Origin: 66-474 sp035695065
GTDB lineage: Bacteria; Pseudomonadota; Gammaproteobacteria; Xanthomonadales; Rhodanobacteraceae
Reading direction: 5' to 3'
Length of the DNA stretch: 64,000 bases
Assembly: GCA_035695065.1 (NCBI GenBank)
Contig: DASSEW010000063.1
Location: 1-64,000, forward strand
The translations under genes and the position numbers were made by a program. The notes beneath the pieces are model-generated. The model worked only from the letters and a program-made list of their open reading frames with translations, was not told the origin of the DNA and did not search any database. Shown piece after piece: positions 7,239 to 15,265 of the stretch (the stretch's first letter is position 1; each line of letters opens with the position of its first letter).

Positions 7239-8138
7239 TCAGGCCGCCGCGATCTTCACCAGCAGGCTCTTGGCGATGGCGCCGTGCATGCGGCCGATAC
7301 CGCGCGCCACGTGCAGCATCAGGAACAGCCCGAGGAAGCCGATCGCGAATTCAATCGGCCAGATCCACGCAGGGACATAGAAGTAGATGTCGTCCATTTG
7401 CACCATGGGCAAATGCCAGATCGCCTGCGCGAACGGCGCCGCCATCAACGCCACCGGGATCACGGTGCTGACGATCAGCAGCGTGAAGTAGATGATGCCC
7501 AGCGGCAGCATCATCAGCATGTAGAACAGGCTGGACCACGAGCGCGGGTCGGTGAACATCGCCACGATGCGCTTGCCCAGCGGCAGGTCGCGATCGGTGT
7601 AGGGCGGGCGGCGCGGCATGCGCACGCCCAGCATGCCTTCCACGATGCGCCCTTCCAGCAGCGAGAGCATGCGCACCGATCCGAAGAACAGGATCAGGAA
7701 CGGGATGCCGACCAGCGTCAGCGCAAAGCCCATGGACAGCGCGATGCCGGTGACCGCCCAGGTGAAATAGAAGATGCCGGTGGCGAGCGACAGCAGCAGG
7801 TAGAACATCGACGCATACGCATGCGGGTCGCCGGCCACCCCGAAGAAACGCGTGATCGGATTGCTGCTTGGTTCGCGTCGCGGCGCCGGGCGCAGCGCGC
7901 GAACCACCGTCGCTTCCTGGTTGCGGTAGATCTCCGCGACTTCCTCCGGTGCGCCGTAGCTGCTCGAAATCTTGGCAAGCAATTCGGCTTCGCTCAGTTG
8001 CGGGTTGTCGGCCAGCTCCGAGCGCAGGTGTTCCTCGGCGTCGTACAGTGCGTCCTGGATCATCGCCGGGTCCGCGCCGGCCAGCGCCGCGCGCAACTGG
8101 TCGAGGTACTCGCCGATCGTCTGGGGTGTGGCGTTCAT
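7239..8138 (-). CDS. Membrane protein with PadR-operon helical N-domain and putative sensor domain
   Basis: A protein of 299 residues. The N-terminal 80 are helical and acidic (QTIGEYLDQLRAALAGADP, DAEEHLRSEL, SYGAPEEVAEIYR), the pattern of the DUF1700/HAAS-type domain that accompanies PadR regulators. This is followed by four to six membrane segments arranged as two similar halves (MFYLLLSLATGIFYFTWAVT and LFYMLMMLPLGIIYFTLLIV), resembling the bacterial 'putative sensor' membrane family. A GAGG site precedes MNATPQT. It starts 17 nt downstream of the padR stop on the same strand, so the two form an operon. A likely role is anchoring or sensing for the PadR regulator; the ligand is unknown. 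Confidence 0.82.
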   Translation of the reverse strand: MNATPQTIGEYLDQLRAALAGADPAMIQDALYDAEEHLRSELADNPQLSEAELLAKISSSYGAPEEVAEIYRNQEATVVRALRPAPRREPSSNPITRFFGVAGDPHAYASMFYLLLSLATGIFYFTWAVTGIALSMGFALTLVGIPFLILFFGSVRMLSLLEGRIVEGMLGVRMPRRPPYTDRDLPLGKRIVAMFTDPRSWSSLFYMLMMLPLGIIYFTLLIVSTVIPVALMAAPFAQAIWHLPMVQMDDIYFYVPAWIWPIEFAIGFLGLFLMLHVARGIGRMHGAIAKSLLVKIAAA

Positions 8139-8155
8139 GTCCAAGGCAACCTCGC

Positions 8156-8518
8156 TCAACTTTTGATGATCGAATCCACGCTCTTGCGCGTGGCGGTCCA
8201 GGCTTCGATCCACTCGCGCAGCACCTTCCGCCCGAGTGGCGTGATCCGGTAATAGCGCCGCGGTGGCCCGGCCACCGAGGGTTCCACGTGCGTGTCCAGC
8301 AATTCCGCGGCGCTCAGGTTCCGCAGCACCGGATACAGCGCGCTCTGCTTGCCGGCCAGCACGCCGCCGGCTTCCTGCTCCAGGCGCTTCGCGATCTGGT
8401 AGCCGTACAGCGGTTCGCGCGCCGCGGCCAGCACGGCCAGCAGCACCAGCGACACGGTGCCTGCTGCAAGTTCCTTCTCGAATTTCTTGAGGTGGTTTTC
8501 GGTATCGCTCACCGGCAT
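8156..8518 (-). CDS. PadR family transcriptional regulator
   Basis: A DNA-binding regulator of 120 residues. The winged-helix segment shows the PadR signature: LLAVLAAAREPLYGYQIAKRL, GKQSALYPVLRNLSAAELL as recognition helix and following turn, and RRYYRITPLGRKVLREW as the wing and start of the dimerisation helix. It is the first gene of a two-gene minus-strand operon with the membrane protein downstream, an association common for PadR proteins. Upstream, ATAGT occurs twice, 22 bp apart (near 8536 and 8558), which could be operator half-sites, but this is weak. Likely autorepressing, as known for the family. The inducer cannot be predicted. Confidence 0.9.
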   Translation of the reverse strand: MPVSDTENHLKKFEKELAAGTVSLVLLAVLAAAREPLYGYQIAKRLEQEAGGVLAGKQSALYPVLRNLSAAELLDTHVEPSVAGPPRRYYRITPLGRKVLREWIEAWTATRKSVDSIIKS

Positions 8519-8697
8519 GGCTTCAGTGCAGCATAGTCTGGAGTGGAGTATAGTGCGAACTTGATAATAGTGGATGCGCCGGAAGTCATGCGCGGGTCTC
8601 CCTCGTCAGTCATGCTTCCGGGTGCTCAGGAAAGGCGCACAATGCATTCAACGCTTGACCGCGTGGCGGCATCCAACGCGGAAACAGGAGCACTGCG

Positions 8698-8979
8698 ATG
8701 ATCGAACTCGGATTACTGGTACTGGTCGTTTTCGTCGGCGCGTTCTGGCTGCTGGCCGCGCTGATCGGCGGCTTGTTCAAGCTGACCTTCGGCTTGCTCG
8801 GCGCGTTGTTCGGCGGCATGTTCGCGCTGTTCGGCATCGGCCTGGCGGCGCTGGTGGTCGTGCCGATCCTGGCGCTCGCCCTGTTGCCGCTGCTGATCCC
8901 CGCGCTCGGGCTGGCGCTGCTGGTGTGGCTGATCGTGCACGCCACGCGCAAGCCGGCGCCGGCGCAGATCCAACAGTAA
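8698..8979 (+). CDS. Small hydrophobic membrane protein
   Basis: A protein of 93 residues made almost wholly of hydrophobic segments: a first helix from residue 3 to 25, a Gly/Phe-rich segment LFKLTFGLLGALFGGMFALF, then two more helices, ending in a short basic tail (HATRKPAPAQIQQ). AGGAG lies about 9 nt before the ATG, and coding is supported by strong third-position GC. The Gly-zipper-like GLLGALFGG pattern suggests oligomerisation in the membrane. It does not match a named family I can recall. It is divergent from the PadR operon, from which it might be controlled; that is speculative. Confidence 0.7.
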   Translation: MIELGLLVLVVFVGAFWLLAALIGGLFKLTFGLLGALFGGMFALFGIGLAALVVVPILALALLPLLIPALGLALLVWLIVHATRKPAPAQIQQ

Positions 8980-8999
8980 GAGAGCTGCTATCGAAGCTA

Positions 9000-9094
9000 C
9001 GTCATTCCGGGGCTGCCGAAGGCAGAACCCGGAATCTGCTTCCAGCCTTGAGCAGCAGAATCCGGATCGCCGCTTCGCGGCGTCCGGAATGACG
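9000..9094. repeat. Family C palindromic element (CGTCATTCCGG ... CCGGAATGACG)
   Basis: Perfect 11-bp terminal inverted arms CGTCATTCCGG / CCGGAATGACG enclose GGCTGCCGAAGGCAGAACC and GATCGCCGCTTCGCGGCG, each itself a stem. A second full copy lies at 11809-11909 and half a copy at 31042-31079. The inner variable stem here is TGCTTCCAGC-type and differs from that in the other copy. Confidence 0.8.
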
Positions 9095-9130
9095 GTAGGA
9101 ACGATCCCTCATAGTGTGCCGCGAAACAGC

Positions 9131-9151
9131 GCGCGGGCATTGCGCCCGCGC
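9131..9151 (-). terminator. GC hairpin after the TonB-like gene
   Basis: An 8-bp stem GCGCGGGC / GCCCGCGC with a 5-nt loop lies 10 nt past the stop codon of the minus-strand TonB-like gene. There is no U-tract, so termination is only a guess. Confidence 0.3.
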
Positions 9152-9161
9152 GCCCGACGGG

Positions 9162-9827
9162 TCAGCGGTTGCTCAGGCTGAACTTCACCGGCACCTGCGC
9201 CCACGCCTGGATGGCGTGGCCGTCGCGTTGCGCAGGATGGAAGCGCCACGCCGCCAGCACGTGCTCGCGCGCGGCGTTGTCCAGGTCGCGCGAGCCGCTG
9301 CTCTTCAATACCAGCACCTGGATCGGCTTGCCGGTCGCATCCACCAGTACCCGCAGCAGCACCGTGCCCTGCACGCCTTCGCGAATTGCCGCGACCGGAT
9401 AGTCCGGCGGCGTCGCGGTTTCGTAGGCGATCGTCGCATCGTTGTTGCCGCCGGCAATGCCGGTTTCGTTTGAAATCGCGACCGGCTTGGCGACATTTGA
9501 TGTTTCCGACGCCACGATTGCCGTGGTCGTGTTGTCCACCGGCGCGACGACCGGATGCGTGACCGGCACGCGGATGGATGGCGCATGGGTGACGTGCCTG
9601 ACCACATGCGCGTCAGGCATCGGCGGGATCGGCAGCGGTTTGACCGGGTGCCAAAGCGTCGCCTGCAGGGTGGTCGGGTTGGGCAGCGCGACGGGAAGCG
9701 TGACCGGCAACGGTCGCAGCGCGATCAGCAGCGCGACCAGGTTCAACGAGATCGCAAGCGCCATCGCGAAGCTGCGGATCGCGTGCGGCGCCAGTTCGTG
9801 ACGCGGATGAAGCACGGCAGACGTCAT
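9162..9827 (-). CDS. TonB-like energy transducer
   Basis: Transfers proton-motive-force energy from the inner membrane to outer-membrane TonB-dependent receptors. The 221 residues show an N-terminal membrane anchor (residues about 18-38, FAMALAISLNLVALLIALRP), a Pro-rich periplasmic linker, and a C-terminal TonB fold: PPDYPVAAIREGVQGTVLLR, VDATGKPIQVLVLKSSGSRDLD and AAWRFHPA, ending PVKFSLSNR. AGGAGG lies 6 nt before the ATG and decides the start. No exbB/exbD is adjacent, so it would rely on a complex encoded elsewhere. It may serve the receptor at 31.2-33.3 kb, but nothing in the sequence links them. Confidence 0.88.
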   Translation of the reverse strand: MTSAVLHPRHELAPHAIRSFAMALAISLNLVALLIALRPLPVTLPVALPNPTTLQATLWHPVKPLPIPPMPDAHVVRHVTHAPSIRVPVTHPVVAPVDNTTTAIVASETSNVAKPVAISNETGIAGGNNDATIAYETATPPDYPVAAIREGVQGTVLLRVLVDATGKPIQVLVLKSSGSRDLDNAAREHVLAAWRFHPAQRDGHAIQAWAQVPVKFSLSNR

Positions 9828-9953
9828 AAGCCACCTCCTCGTGTGGAAGGGGAGCCGAGACGTCCGAGACGGCAACGCCCCGGTTGAGAGTCACGCTACG
9901 CCTGTGCTTGTGACCCGACAAGTGCCGGCGCGATGCCGGCATCCAGCATTGCG

Positions 9954-10487
9954 TCACGCCTTTGCAACGCGGTAATCGAGTTCACCATTCGTGACATGCG
10001 CGGCCGAGGTGTACGGATGTTCGACCACGTGCCGCGCATCGACGATGTGCAGCACGCGCACGCCGCGCACCTTCAGCCAGTCGGCGATCAGGCCGCGGTG
10101 GCAGCGCCACCACACCGCTTCCGAACACATGATCGCGGTGCGCTTCGTGCTCGCGAGTGCCGCCAACCGCTCCATGCCGGCCGCGAATTCCGGCGTGCGC
10201 ATGTAATCGGCGTAACCGCGGAAGGCATCGTTGCGCCATGCCGTGTTCGGCGAATCCGGCAACGGCTTGCGGCGGCCGCCCAGTTCCGGAAACGGCACGT
10301 ATTCGATGCCCGCGTCGTGCAGCGCGTGCGCGAGCGGCTCGACGTTGAAGTGCGGGTATTTGCGCGAGCCGGGGAATCGCCGCACGTCGGCCAGCGCCTG
10401 GATGCCATTGCCGCCGAGCAGTGCGATGAATTCCTCCGCGCTGCGCGTGGAGTGGCCGATCGTCCAGATCGTTTCAGGCAGGCCCAT
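9954..10487 (-). CDS. DUF488 family protein
   Basis: A cytoplasmic protein of 177 residues with the typical DUF488 features: the opening IWTIGHSTRSAEEFIALL, DVRRFPGSRKYPHFN, ELGGRRKPLP, and the Cys-containing CSEAVWWRCHRGLIADWL near residue 130. The family is widespread and of unknown biochemical function; the conserved Arg/Cys/His residues suggest a small-molecule or nucleotide site. It lies upstream of, and in the same direction as, the TonB-like gene, 126 bp away, so they may or may not be co-transcribed. Divergent from the next gene. The start MGLPETIW is the only sensible one. Confidence 0.85.
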   Translation of the reverse strand: MGLPETIWTIGHSTRSAEEFIALLGGNGIQALADVRRFPGSRKYPHFNVEPLAHALHDAGIEYVPFPELGGRRKPLPDSPNTAWRNDAFRGYADYMRTPEFAAGMERLAALASTKRTAIMCSEAVWWRCHRGLIADWLKVRGVRVLHIVDARHVVEHPYTSAAHVTNGELDYRVAKA

Positions 10488-10615
10488 GCGAACAGGTTAC
10501 TCGGCTACGCACCCGGAATTCGAATCTGAACGATTGCAACCCGAACGCGATCCGACAGATGACGGCAAACGGGCGCTCCGGTAAAAAGGGCGCACGAACA
10601 AACCTGGAGGGGATC

Positions 10616-11062
10616 ATGCGTTCGACCATCGTTTCGCTCGCCGCGACCGCGCTGCTGGCCGGCGCGGGCCTGTTCGCCACAACGCCGGCGCGCGCCGCAC
10701 ACGAAATCAGCTGCAAGATGACGTTCTCGCTGGCGGGCTGGTCGGCGTTCTACAAGACCTCCTCCGGCTCCGGCTCGATCAACTGCAGCAACGGCCAGCA
10801 CATGCGCGTGCACCTGCGCAGCAAGGGCGGCGGCCTGAGCTTCGGCAAGTCCGAAATCAGCGGCATCGGCAAGTTCTCCGGCATCTACGACATCGATGAA
10901 GTGCTCGGTACCTACGGCAATGCCGAGGCGCATGCGGGCGCATCCAGTTCGGTGCGCAGCACCGTGATGACCAAGGGCAATGTTTCGCTGGCGCTGACCG
11001 GGCATGGCCGCGGATGGAACCTGGGCATCGATTTCGGCAAATTCACGATCAGCAGGGATTGA
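10616..11062 (+). CDS. Secreted small protein of unknown function
   Basis: A protein of 148 residues with a clear Sec signal peptide (MRSTIVSLAATALLAGAGLF, cleavage after ARA, about residue 26). The mature part is Gly/Ser-rich with regular beta periodicity: CKMTFSLAGWSAFYKTSSG, MRVHLRSKGGGLSFGKSEI, and FGKFTISRD at the end. Two cysteines (near residues 31 and 53) could form a disulfide in the periplasm. GGAGGGG lies 4-5 nt before the ATG. The pattern recalls small periplasmic beta-barrel or lipid-binding proteins, but no named family was recognised. It is single, followed by a family B repeat. Confidence 0.75.
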   Translation: MRSTIVSLAATALLAGAGLFATTPARAAHEISCKMTFSLAGWSAFYKTSSGSGSINCSNGQHMRVHLRSKGGGLSFGKSEISGIGKFSGIYDIDEVLGTYGNAEAHAGASSSVRSTVMTKGNVSLALTGHGRGWNLGIDFGKFTISRD

Positions 11063-11069
11063 AACCGCA

Positions 11070-11116
11070 GCGGCGGACGATGTCCGCCCTGCAAGTAGGG
11101 CGGGCACTGCCCGGCA
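11070..11116. repeat. Family B palindromic element
   Basis: Two adjacent stems, GGCGGACGATGTCCGCC and GGGCGGGCACTGCCCGG, joined by CTGCAAGTA. This is the two-hairpin layout seen at 42.9 and 57.1 kb, in a 66-bp gap between two genes. Confidence 0.7.
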
Positions 11117-11128
11117 CAGGGAAATACG

Positions 11129-11791
11129 ATGACGCGAACGGGTTGGCTTTCATCCGCGGGTTACACCTTCGCCGAGGAAATGGCGAACGGCATCGTGCAG
11201 AGCGTGGGCATCCTGCTCAGCATCATCGGGCTGACGACGCTGGTCGCATTCGCGGCGGTGGACGGCGGGGCGCTCGACATCACCGCCTGCGCGGTGTTCG
11301 GCGCCGCGCTGATCGTGATGTACACGGTCTCGACGATCTACCACGCGTTGCCGGTGCATGTCGCGCCGCGATTGCTGTCGCGGCTGGACCACATCGGAAT
11401 CAACCTGCTGATCGCCGGTACCTACACGCCGTTCGCATTGATCGCGCTGGGCGGCGCACGTGGCTGGTGGCTGTTCGGCGCGATCTGGTCGCTGGCTGCA
11501 TTGGGTATCGTCTTGCAGTTCACGCGGGCGCGGGAATGGCACGCGCTGAAGATCGGGCTGTTCCTGCTGATGGGATGGCTCGGCCTGCTGACCTTCGGGC
11601 CGCTGTCGGCGAGGCTCGGCGTGGGCGGCACAACGCTGCTGCTGGCCGGCGGCGCGGCCTACACGCTGGGCGTGCCGTTCCACCTGTGGAAGAAGCTGCG
11701 CTACCACAACGTGCTGTGGCACGCGTTCGTGCTGCTCGGCAGCGTGCTGCACTTCTTCGCGGTGCTGTTGTACGTGTTGCCGGCAGGTTAA
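11129..11791 (+). CDS. Hemolysin III / PAQR (AdipoR-like) family membrane protein
   Basis: A protein of 220 residues with seven predicted membrane helices. The metal-site residues of the CREST/PAQR superfamily are visible: Ser and His in VSTIYHALPV, Asp in SRLDHIGINLLIAGTYTPF, and two His in RYHNVLWHAFVLLGSVLHFF. The N-terminal EEMANGIVQSVGILLS is typical of bacterial YqfA/hemolysin III proteins. Despite the name, most bacterial members are not hemolysins; they are probably membrane lipid-linked hydrolases or homeostasis factors. It is a single gene set between family B and family C repeats. Confidence 0.9.
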   Translation: MTRTGWLSSAGYTFAEEMANGIVQSVGILLSIIGLTTLVAFAAVDGGALDITACAVFGAALIVMYTVSTIYHALPVHVAPRLLSRLDHIGINLLIAGTYTPFALIALGGARGWWLFGAIWSLAALGIVLQFTRAREWHALKIGLFLLMGWLGLLTFGPLSARLGVGGTTLLLAGGAAYTLGVPFHLWKKLRYHNVLWHAFVLLGSVLHFFAVLLYVLPAG

Positions 11792-11808
11792 GCGGAGATA
11801 TGACCCGA

Positions 11809-11909
11809 CGTCATTCCGGGGCTGCCGAAGGCAGAACCCGGAATCCATTTTGCTGTTTGAAGATCAAAATGGATTCCGGATCGCCGCTTGCGCGGCGTCC
11901 GGAATGACG
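11809..11909. repeat. Family C palindromic element, second copy
   Basis: Same 11-bp terminal arms and GGCTGCCGAAGGCAGAACC core as the element at 9000-9094. The inner stem here is GGAATCCATTTTG against CAAAATGGATTCC, different from the first copy but again self-complementary. The convergent DUF885 gene ends 14 nt downstream. Confidence 0.8.
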
Positions 11910-11922
11910 CCGGTGTCGTGAT

Positions 11923-13743
11923 TTACTTCGTGTCCTTGTGGGCCGGGATGAACTGCGTATCCACCGCTTCGGCGAGCTGGTCCGGCGGCAGCAGGCCCTG
12001 GCCGATGATGAAGTCGTTGAAAGCTTTCAGGTTGAACTTGTCGCCGAGCGCGATCTGCGTGTGCGCGCGCAGTTCGAGAATCCGCGAGTAGCCGTAGAAG
12101 TACGCGGTGGCCTGGCCCGGCGAGCGGAAGGTGAAGCGGTCCAGTTCCTCACGCGCGAAGGCTTCCGAAAGGCCGACGTCGTTGACGAGGATGTCGTGCG
12201 CACGCTCGCGCGTGATCAGCCCCAGGTTCAACATCGGATCCAACATCGCGCGCGCGGCGCGCAGCAGGCGCAACTGCAACTGGATCATCTGCCCGCCGGC
12301 AGGCTCGTACGGCGCCATCATGAATTCCGAATACAGCGCCCAGCCTTCCACGTTGACGCTGTTGAAGGCGAACAGCGAACGCGCCAGCGACACGCCGTGC
12401 TCCACCATCGCCGAGAACTGCAACTCGTGGCCGGGGCGACCTTCGTGCGCGGTCAGCGTCCACGCGCAGGCGCGGCAGGTGAAGTCGTCATAGGCTTCGG
12501 ACTTGCCCTGGCCGTTCGGTGGATTGCCCAGCGGCAGCACGAAGGTGCCGCGCTGGCCGTGGTTGTTGATCAGCGGCGGCGGATCCATGTGCGGCGCCGG
12601 CTGCGAGGCGCTTTCGGCTTCGGACGCCACGCGCATCTGCATCTGCCGGTTCGGCAGGCTGACCAGGTTCTGCGTGCGGATGATGTCCTCGATCTTGCCG
12701 ATCACCTGGTGGTAATACGGTTCGATCGAATTGCGGTCGAGCTGGTCCTTCTTCAGCGCCTTGATCACGTCGCGGTAATCGGTGGCCTTGATGCCTTCGG
12801 CCTTGGCGACGTACGGCGCGAGGATCTGCATCTCGTTCTGCGTCTCCATGTACTCCAGCTCGGCCTTCTTGATCAGCTCCTCGGGGCTGATGTCGATGCC
12901 GACGTCCTTCAGGTTGTTCGCATAGACCGGTTCGGGCAGCCGGAAGTCGGTGCGCGCGTGCGGCAGCACGGTGGATTTCACCCATGTCTCGTACTCGCCG
13001 ATCTGCTTCTCGTATGCGTTCAGCACGTCCTCGCCGCCGAGCTTGTACTTGGCGAACAGCTTGCGTACGCCATCCACGTAGCGCGCGTTGTTGGCGAGGT
13101 TCTGCTCCACTTCCGCCTTGTACGGGCCGATCAGCTTGGTGTTGTCCAGTCTGGCGGTGAACAGCGCTTCGGCTTCCTTGGTCACCGGCGTGCAGCCCGG
13201 CGCCATGCCGACGTAGCACTTCAGGCGATCCACGGCGTGCGCGCGGCGCTCGGCCGGCACGTCATCCTGCAGCAATCCGAATTCGCCCTGGAAGATGATC
13301 TCGCCGACGTCGTTGTAATCGAGCAGGTACTGGTCATTGAGCTTGATGCCTTCGATCTGGCGGCTGGCCGCCTTGATCATGATCTCCAGGTCCTGCCGGA
13401 CATTGGGATCGTTCTCGGTGGCCAAGTCCTTCTGCAGCGTGTCGCGCGCCTGCGTCAGTGCCTCGATCGAGCGCTGGTCCACGTTCGGCTTGAGGTCGAT
13501 CACCTTGGTGTCGTAGCCGGGCAGGCCGAAGCGCGAAGCGAATTCCGGATTGAACTGCGCCAGCACCTTCATCAGCACCATCGCGTCCGCGTTGCTCTTG
13601 CGCACCCACGCAGGCGCCGGCGCCGGCGGATGATCGGGCGTGAGGTTCGGCTTGGGCTGTGCGCTGGAAGCGGCGGGCGGCGCGGCCTGCGCGGCGGAAG
13701 CTGCAAGGGCGAGAGCAAGTGCGACGGTCAAAGGCTTGAGCAT
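11923..13743 (-). CDS. DUF885 family secreted protein, probable metallopeptidase-like
   Basis: A protein of 606 residues with a signal peptide (MLKPLTVALALALAASAAQA), so periplasmic or outer-membrane associated. The C-terminal half carries the DUF885 hallmark TAHEGRPGHELQFSAMVEHG, a His-Glu motif reminiscent of zinc peptidases, followed by NSVNVEGWALYSEFMMAP and RFTFRSPGQATAYFYGY. The length agrees with the family (about 580-620). AAGGAG lies 6 nt before the ATG. It is single; upstream is a long family D repeat. Peptidase activity is suggested by fold comparisons for the family and has not been shown for this protein. Confidence 0.88.
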   Translation of the reverse strand: MLKPLTVALALALAASAAQAAPPAASSAQPKPNLTPDHPPAPAPAWVRKSNADAMVLMKVLAQFNPEFASRFGLPGYDTKVIDLKPNVDQRSIEALTQARDTLQKDLATENDPNVRQDLEIMIKAASRQIEGIKLNDQYLLDYNDVGEIIFQGEFGLLQDDVPAERRAHAVDRLKCYVGMAPGCTPVTKEAEALFTARLDNTKLIGPYKAEVEQNLANNARYVDGVRKLFAKYKLGGEDVLNAYEKQIGEYETWVKSTVLPHARTDFRLPEPVYANNLKDVGIDISPEELIKKAELEYMETQNEMQILAPYVAKAEGIKATDYRDVIKALKKDQLDRNSIEPYYHQVIGKIEDIIRTQNLVSLPNRQMQMRVASEAESASQPAPHMDPPPLINNHGQRGTFVLPLGNPPNGQGKSEAYDDFTCRACAWTLTAHEGRPGHELQFSAMVEHGVSLARSLFAFNSVNVEGWALYSEFMMAPYEPAGGQMIQLQLRLLRAARAMLDPMLNLGLITRERAHDILVNDVGLSEAFAREELDRFTFRSPGQATAYFYGYSRILELRAHTQIALGDKFNLKAFNDFIIGQGLLPPDQLAEAVDTQFIPAHKDTK

Positions 13744-13811
13744 GGCGCTTCTCCTTGGCTGGATCGGGCAGCCTAGTGTGCACGCTGGCGAGCCGGATGT
13801 GTCGGAAGTAC

Positions 13812-13955
13812 GGAACCCTCTGAATAAGCTGCTGCGCTCGGCATCTTGCGCGCCGGCGGTGCTCGGAATCCTCATGTACTGACGTGTACACTCCGGTTCC
13901 TGCGCTCCGGCGACGCACAATCTGCCTTCGCTCGCGACGCTTCTTCAGAGGGTCC
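13812..13955. repeat. Family D long element, copy 1
   Basis: Shares with 44449-44634 the core CTCATGTACTGACGTGTACA, GCGCTCGGCA-CTTGCGCGCCGGCG and AATCTGCCTTCGCTCGC. The ends form an imperfect inverted repeat: GGAACCCTCTGAATAAGC at the left and GCTTCTTCAGAGGGTCC at the right. The right end touches the leader of the next gene. Confidence 0.8.
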
Positions 13956-13962
13956 GTGGCCA

Positions 13963-14358
13963 ATGACAGAGATCATCACCCACCACGGCGGCTGCCACTG
14001 CGGCCGCGTGCGCTTCGAAGTGGATGCGCCGGCGCGCCCGCAGGTGCAGGAATGCACCTGCTCGATCTGCCGCATGACAGGCTTCGTGCACCTGATCGTG
14101 CCGGCTGCGCGCTTCCACCTGCTGAGCGGTGAGGACGCGCTCACCGAATACCGCTTCAACACCGGCACCGCGCGGCACCTGTTCTGCAAGCATTGCGGCG
14201 TGAAATCTTTCTACGTGCCGCGCTCGCATCCGCACGGCTACAGCATCAACGCGCGCTGCCTCGACGGCGACGTGCTGGAAGATTGCGAATGGCTGCCGCC
14301 GTTCGATGACAGCAACCGCGAGGCCGCGACCGCGGCGATCGCCCACTTCGCCGACTGA
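13963..14358 (+). CDS. GFA-domain (glutathione-dependent formaldehyde-activating-like) zinc protein
   Basis: A cytoplasmic protein of 131 residues with the complete set of GFA/CENP-V zinc ligands: GGCHCGRVRFEV, CTCSICRMTG and LFCKHCGVKSFYVPRSHP. These proteins share a Mss4-like fold with two zinc sites; the family prototype Gfa acts on the glutathione-formaldehyde adduct, but most small homologues have unknown substrates. The ATG at 13963 is chosen because everything upstream belongs to the family D repeat. No formaldehyde dehydrogenase gene is nearby, so a direct formaldehyde role is unsupported. The next gene is convergent. Confidence 0.88.
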   Translation: MTEIITHHGGCHCGRVRFEVDAPARPQVQECTCSICRMTGFVHLIVPAARFHLLSGEDALTEYRFNTGTARHLFCKHCGVKSFYVPRSHPHGYSINARCLDGDVLEDCEWLPPFDDSNREAATAAIAHFAD

Positions 14359-14374
14359 CACGTTCGTGCACTGA

Positions 14375-15214
14375 TCAAAACGCGAACGCGCTCCGGTATT
14401 GCGTCTTGAGGTCCGCGGCGAACACGCGCGCGGGAACCTCCACCGTCTGGGTGCCATAAACATAGGCTGCGACCTGGTAGGGCGGGAAGATCAGCGTCAG
14501 GCCGGGGCTCGGATCATCGGGCTGCGCGCTGGCGCGCACGATGTAGTTGGCGAAATTCTGCGACGTGGGCGCGGTGCCCTCGACGACCATCTGCTGCGCA
14601 TTCGCCTTCCATTGCGCAATTGCCTGTGGCGAACCTTCGTTCGGCTTCGGTGCCTGCGCGAGCATCTTGTGCATCAATTCGACGCGCGCGTACTCCGCAA
14701 GCGCCTTGCGCGCCTCATCGGGTTGAGCGAACAGGTCGTCCAGTGGAATCGTGCGTCGCGCATGAGTGTCGTAAACGATCGCGGCGTCGATCGGCGCGGG
14801 ATGCGCGCCGCCGGTGTCCTGGAAGCCGCTCTCGCGCACGCTGGTGAACGCGCTCGTGCGCGCGGCCAGCTTGAAGTCCATCCGCAATTGCATTTGCCGG
14901 TCGGCGAATTCGGGGAAGGTTTTCGGATCGGGCAATGCGCGCAGGAATTCCTGCTTCGCGGCGCCCGCGATCCTGCGCAGCATCGCGGCGAGCGGCGCTT
15001 CGTCCGCGTTCAAGCGCGGATAGCTGATGTCGATCTTGTAGCGCGACGTGGCGATATGCTGCTCCAGCGGATTCGCCGTCGTGCTCGCAGCGGCCGTGGA
15101 CGCGCTCGGAGCGAATGCGGTGGTCGCGCTGTCATTCGGCCCACCGTGGCACGCCGCGAGCGACATCGCGGCGATCACCAGCAGGCTGACCTTCGTCCGG
15201 CGCTGCGCGAACAT
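14375..15214 (-). CDS. Lipoprotein with DUF4163/DUF3298-like domain
   Basis: A protein of 279 residues. The N-terminus is a lipoprotein signal: basic start, hydrophobic core LLVIAAMSLAAC with the lipobox Cys at about residue 22, followed by a Ser/Thr/Ala-rich linker. The mature domain resembles the RsiV/DUF3298 type: YKIDISYPRLNADEA, FSTV-like ARTSAFTSVRESGFQDTGGAHP, a YDTHARRTIPLDDLF segment, and a final LTLIFPPYQVAAYVYGTQTVEVP. In RsiV such domains bind lysozyme or other muropeptide-related ligands; here the ligand is unknown. A GGAG site precedes the ATG. It is divergent from dusA. Confidence 0.82.
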   Translation of the reverse strand: MFAQRRTKVSLLVIAAMSLAACHGGPNDSATTAFAPSASTAAASTTANPLEQHIATSRYKIDISYPRLNADEAPLAAMLRRIAGAAKQEFLRALPDPKTFPEFADRQMQLRMDFKLAARTSAFTSVRESGFQDTGGAHPAPIDAAIVYDTHARRTIPLDDLFAQPDEARKALAEYARVELMHKMLAQAPKPNEGSPQAIAQWKANAQQMVVEGTAPTSQNFANYIVRASAQPDDPSPGLTLIFPPYQVAAYVYGTQTVEVPARVFAADLKTQYRSAFAF

Positions 15215-15265
15215 GCGCTCTCCTCGACTTGGCACGATGGCGAGCATACCGCTTATGCTTGCGCG

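Noticed and set aside
11938..13776. 612-codon plus-strand frame opposite the DUF885 gene
   Set aside because: Antisense shadow. The minus-strand product has a signal peptide, ribosome binding site and family motifs.
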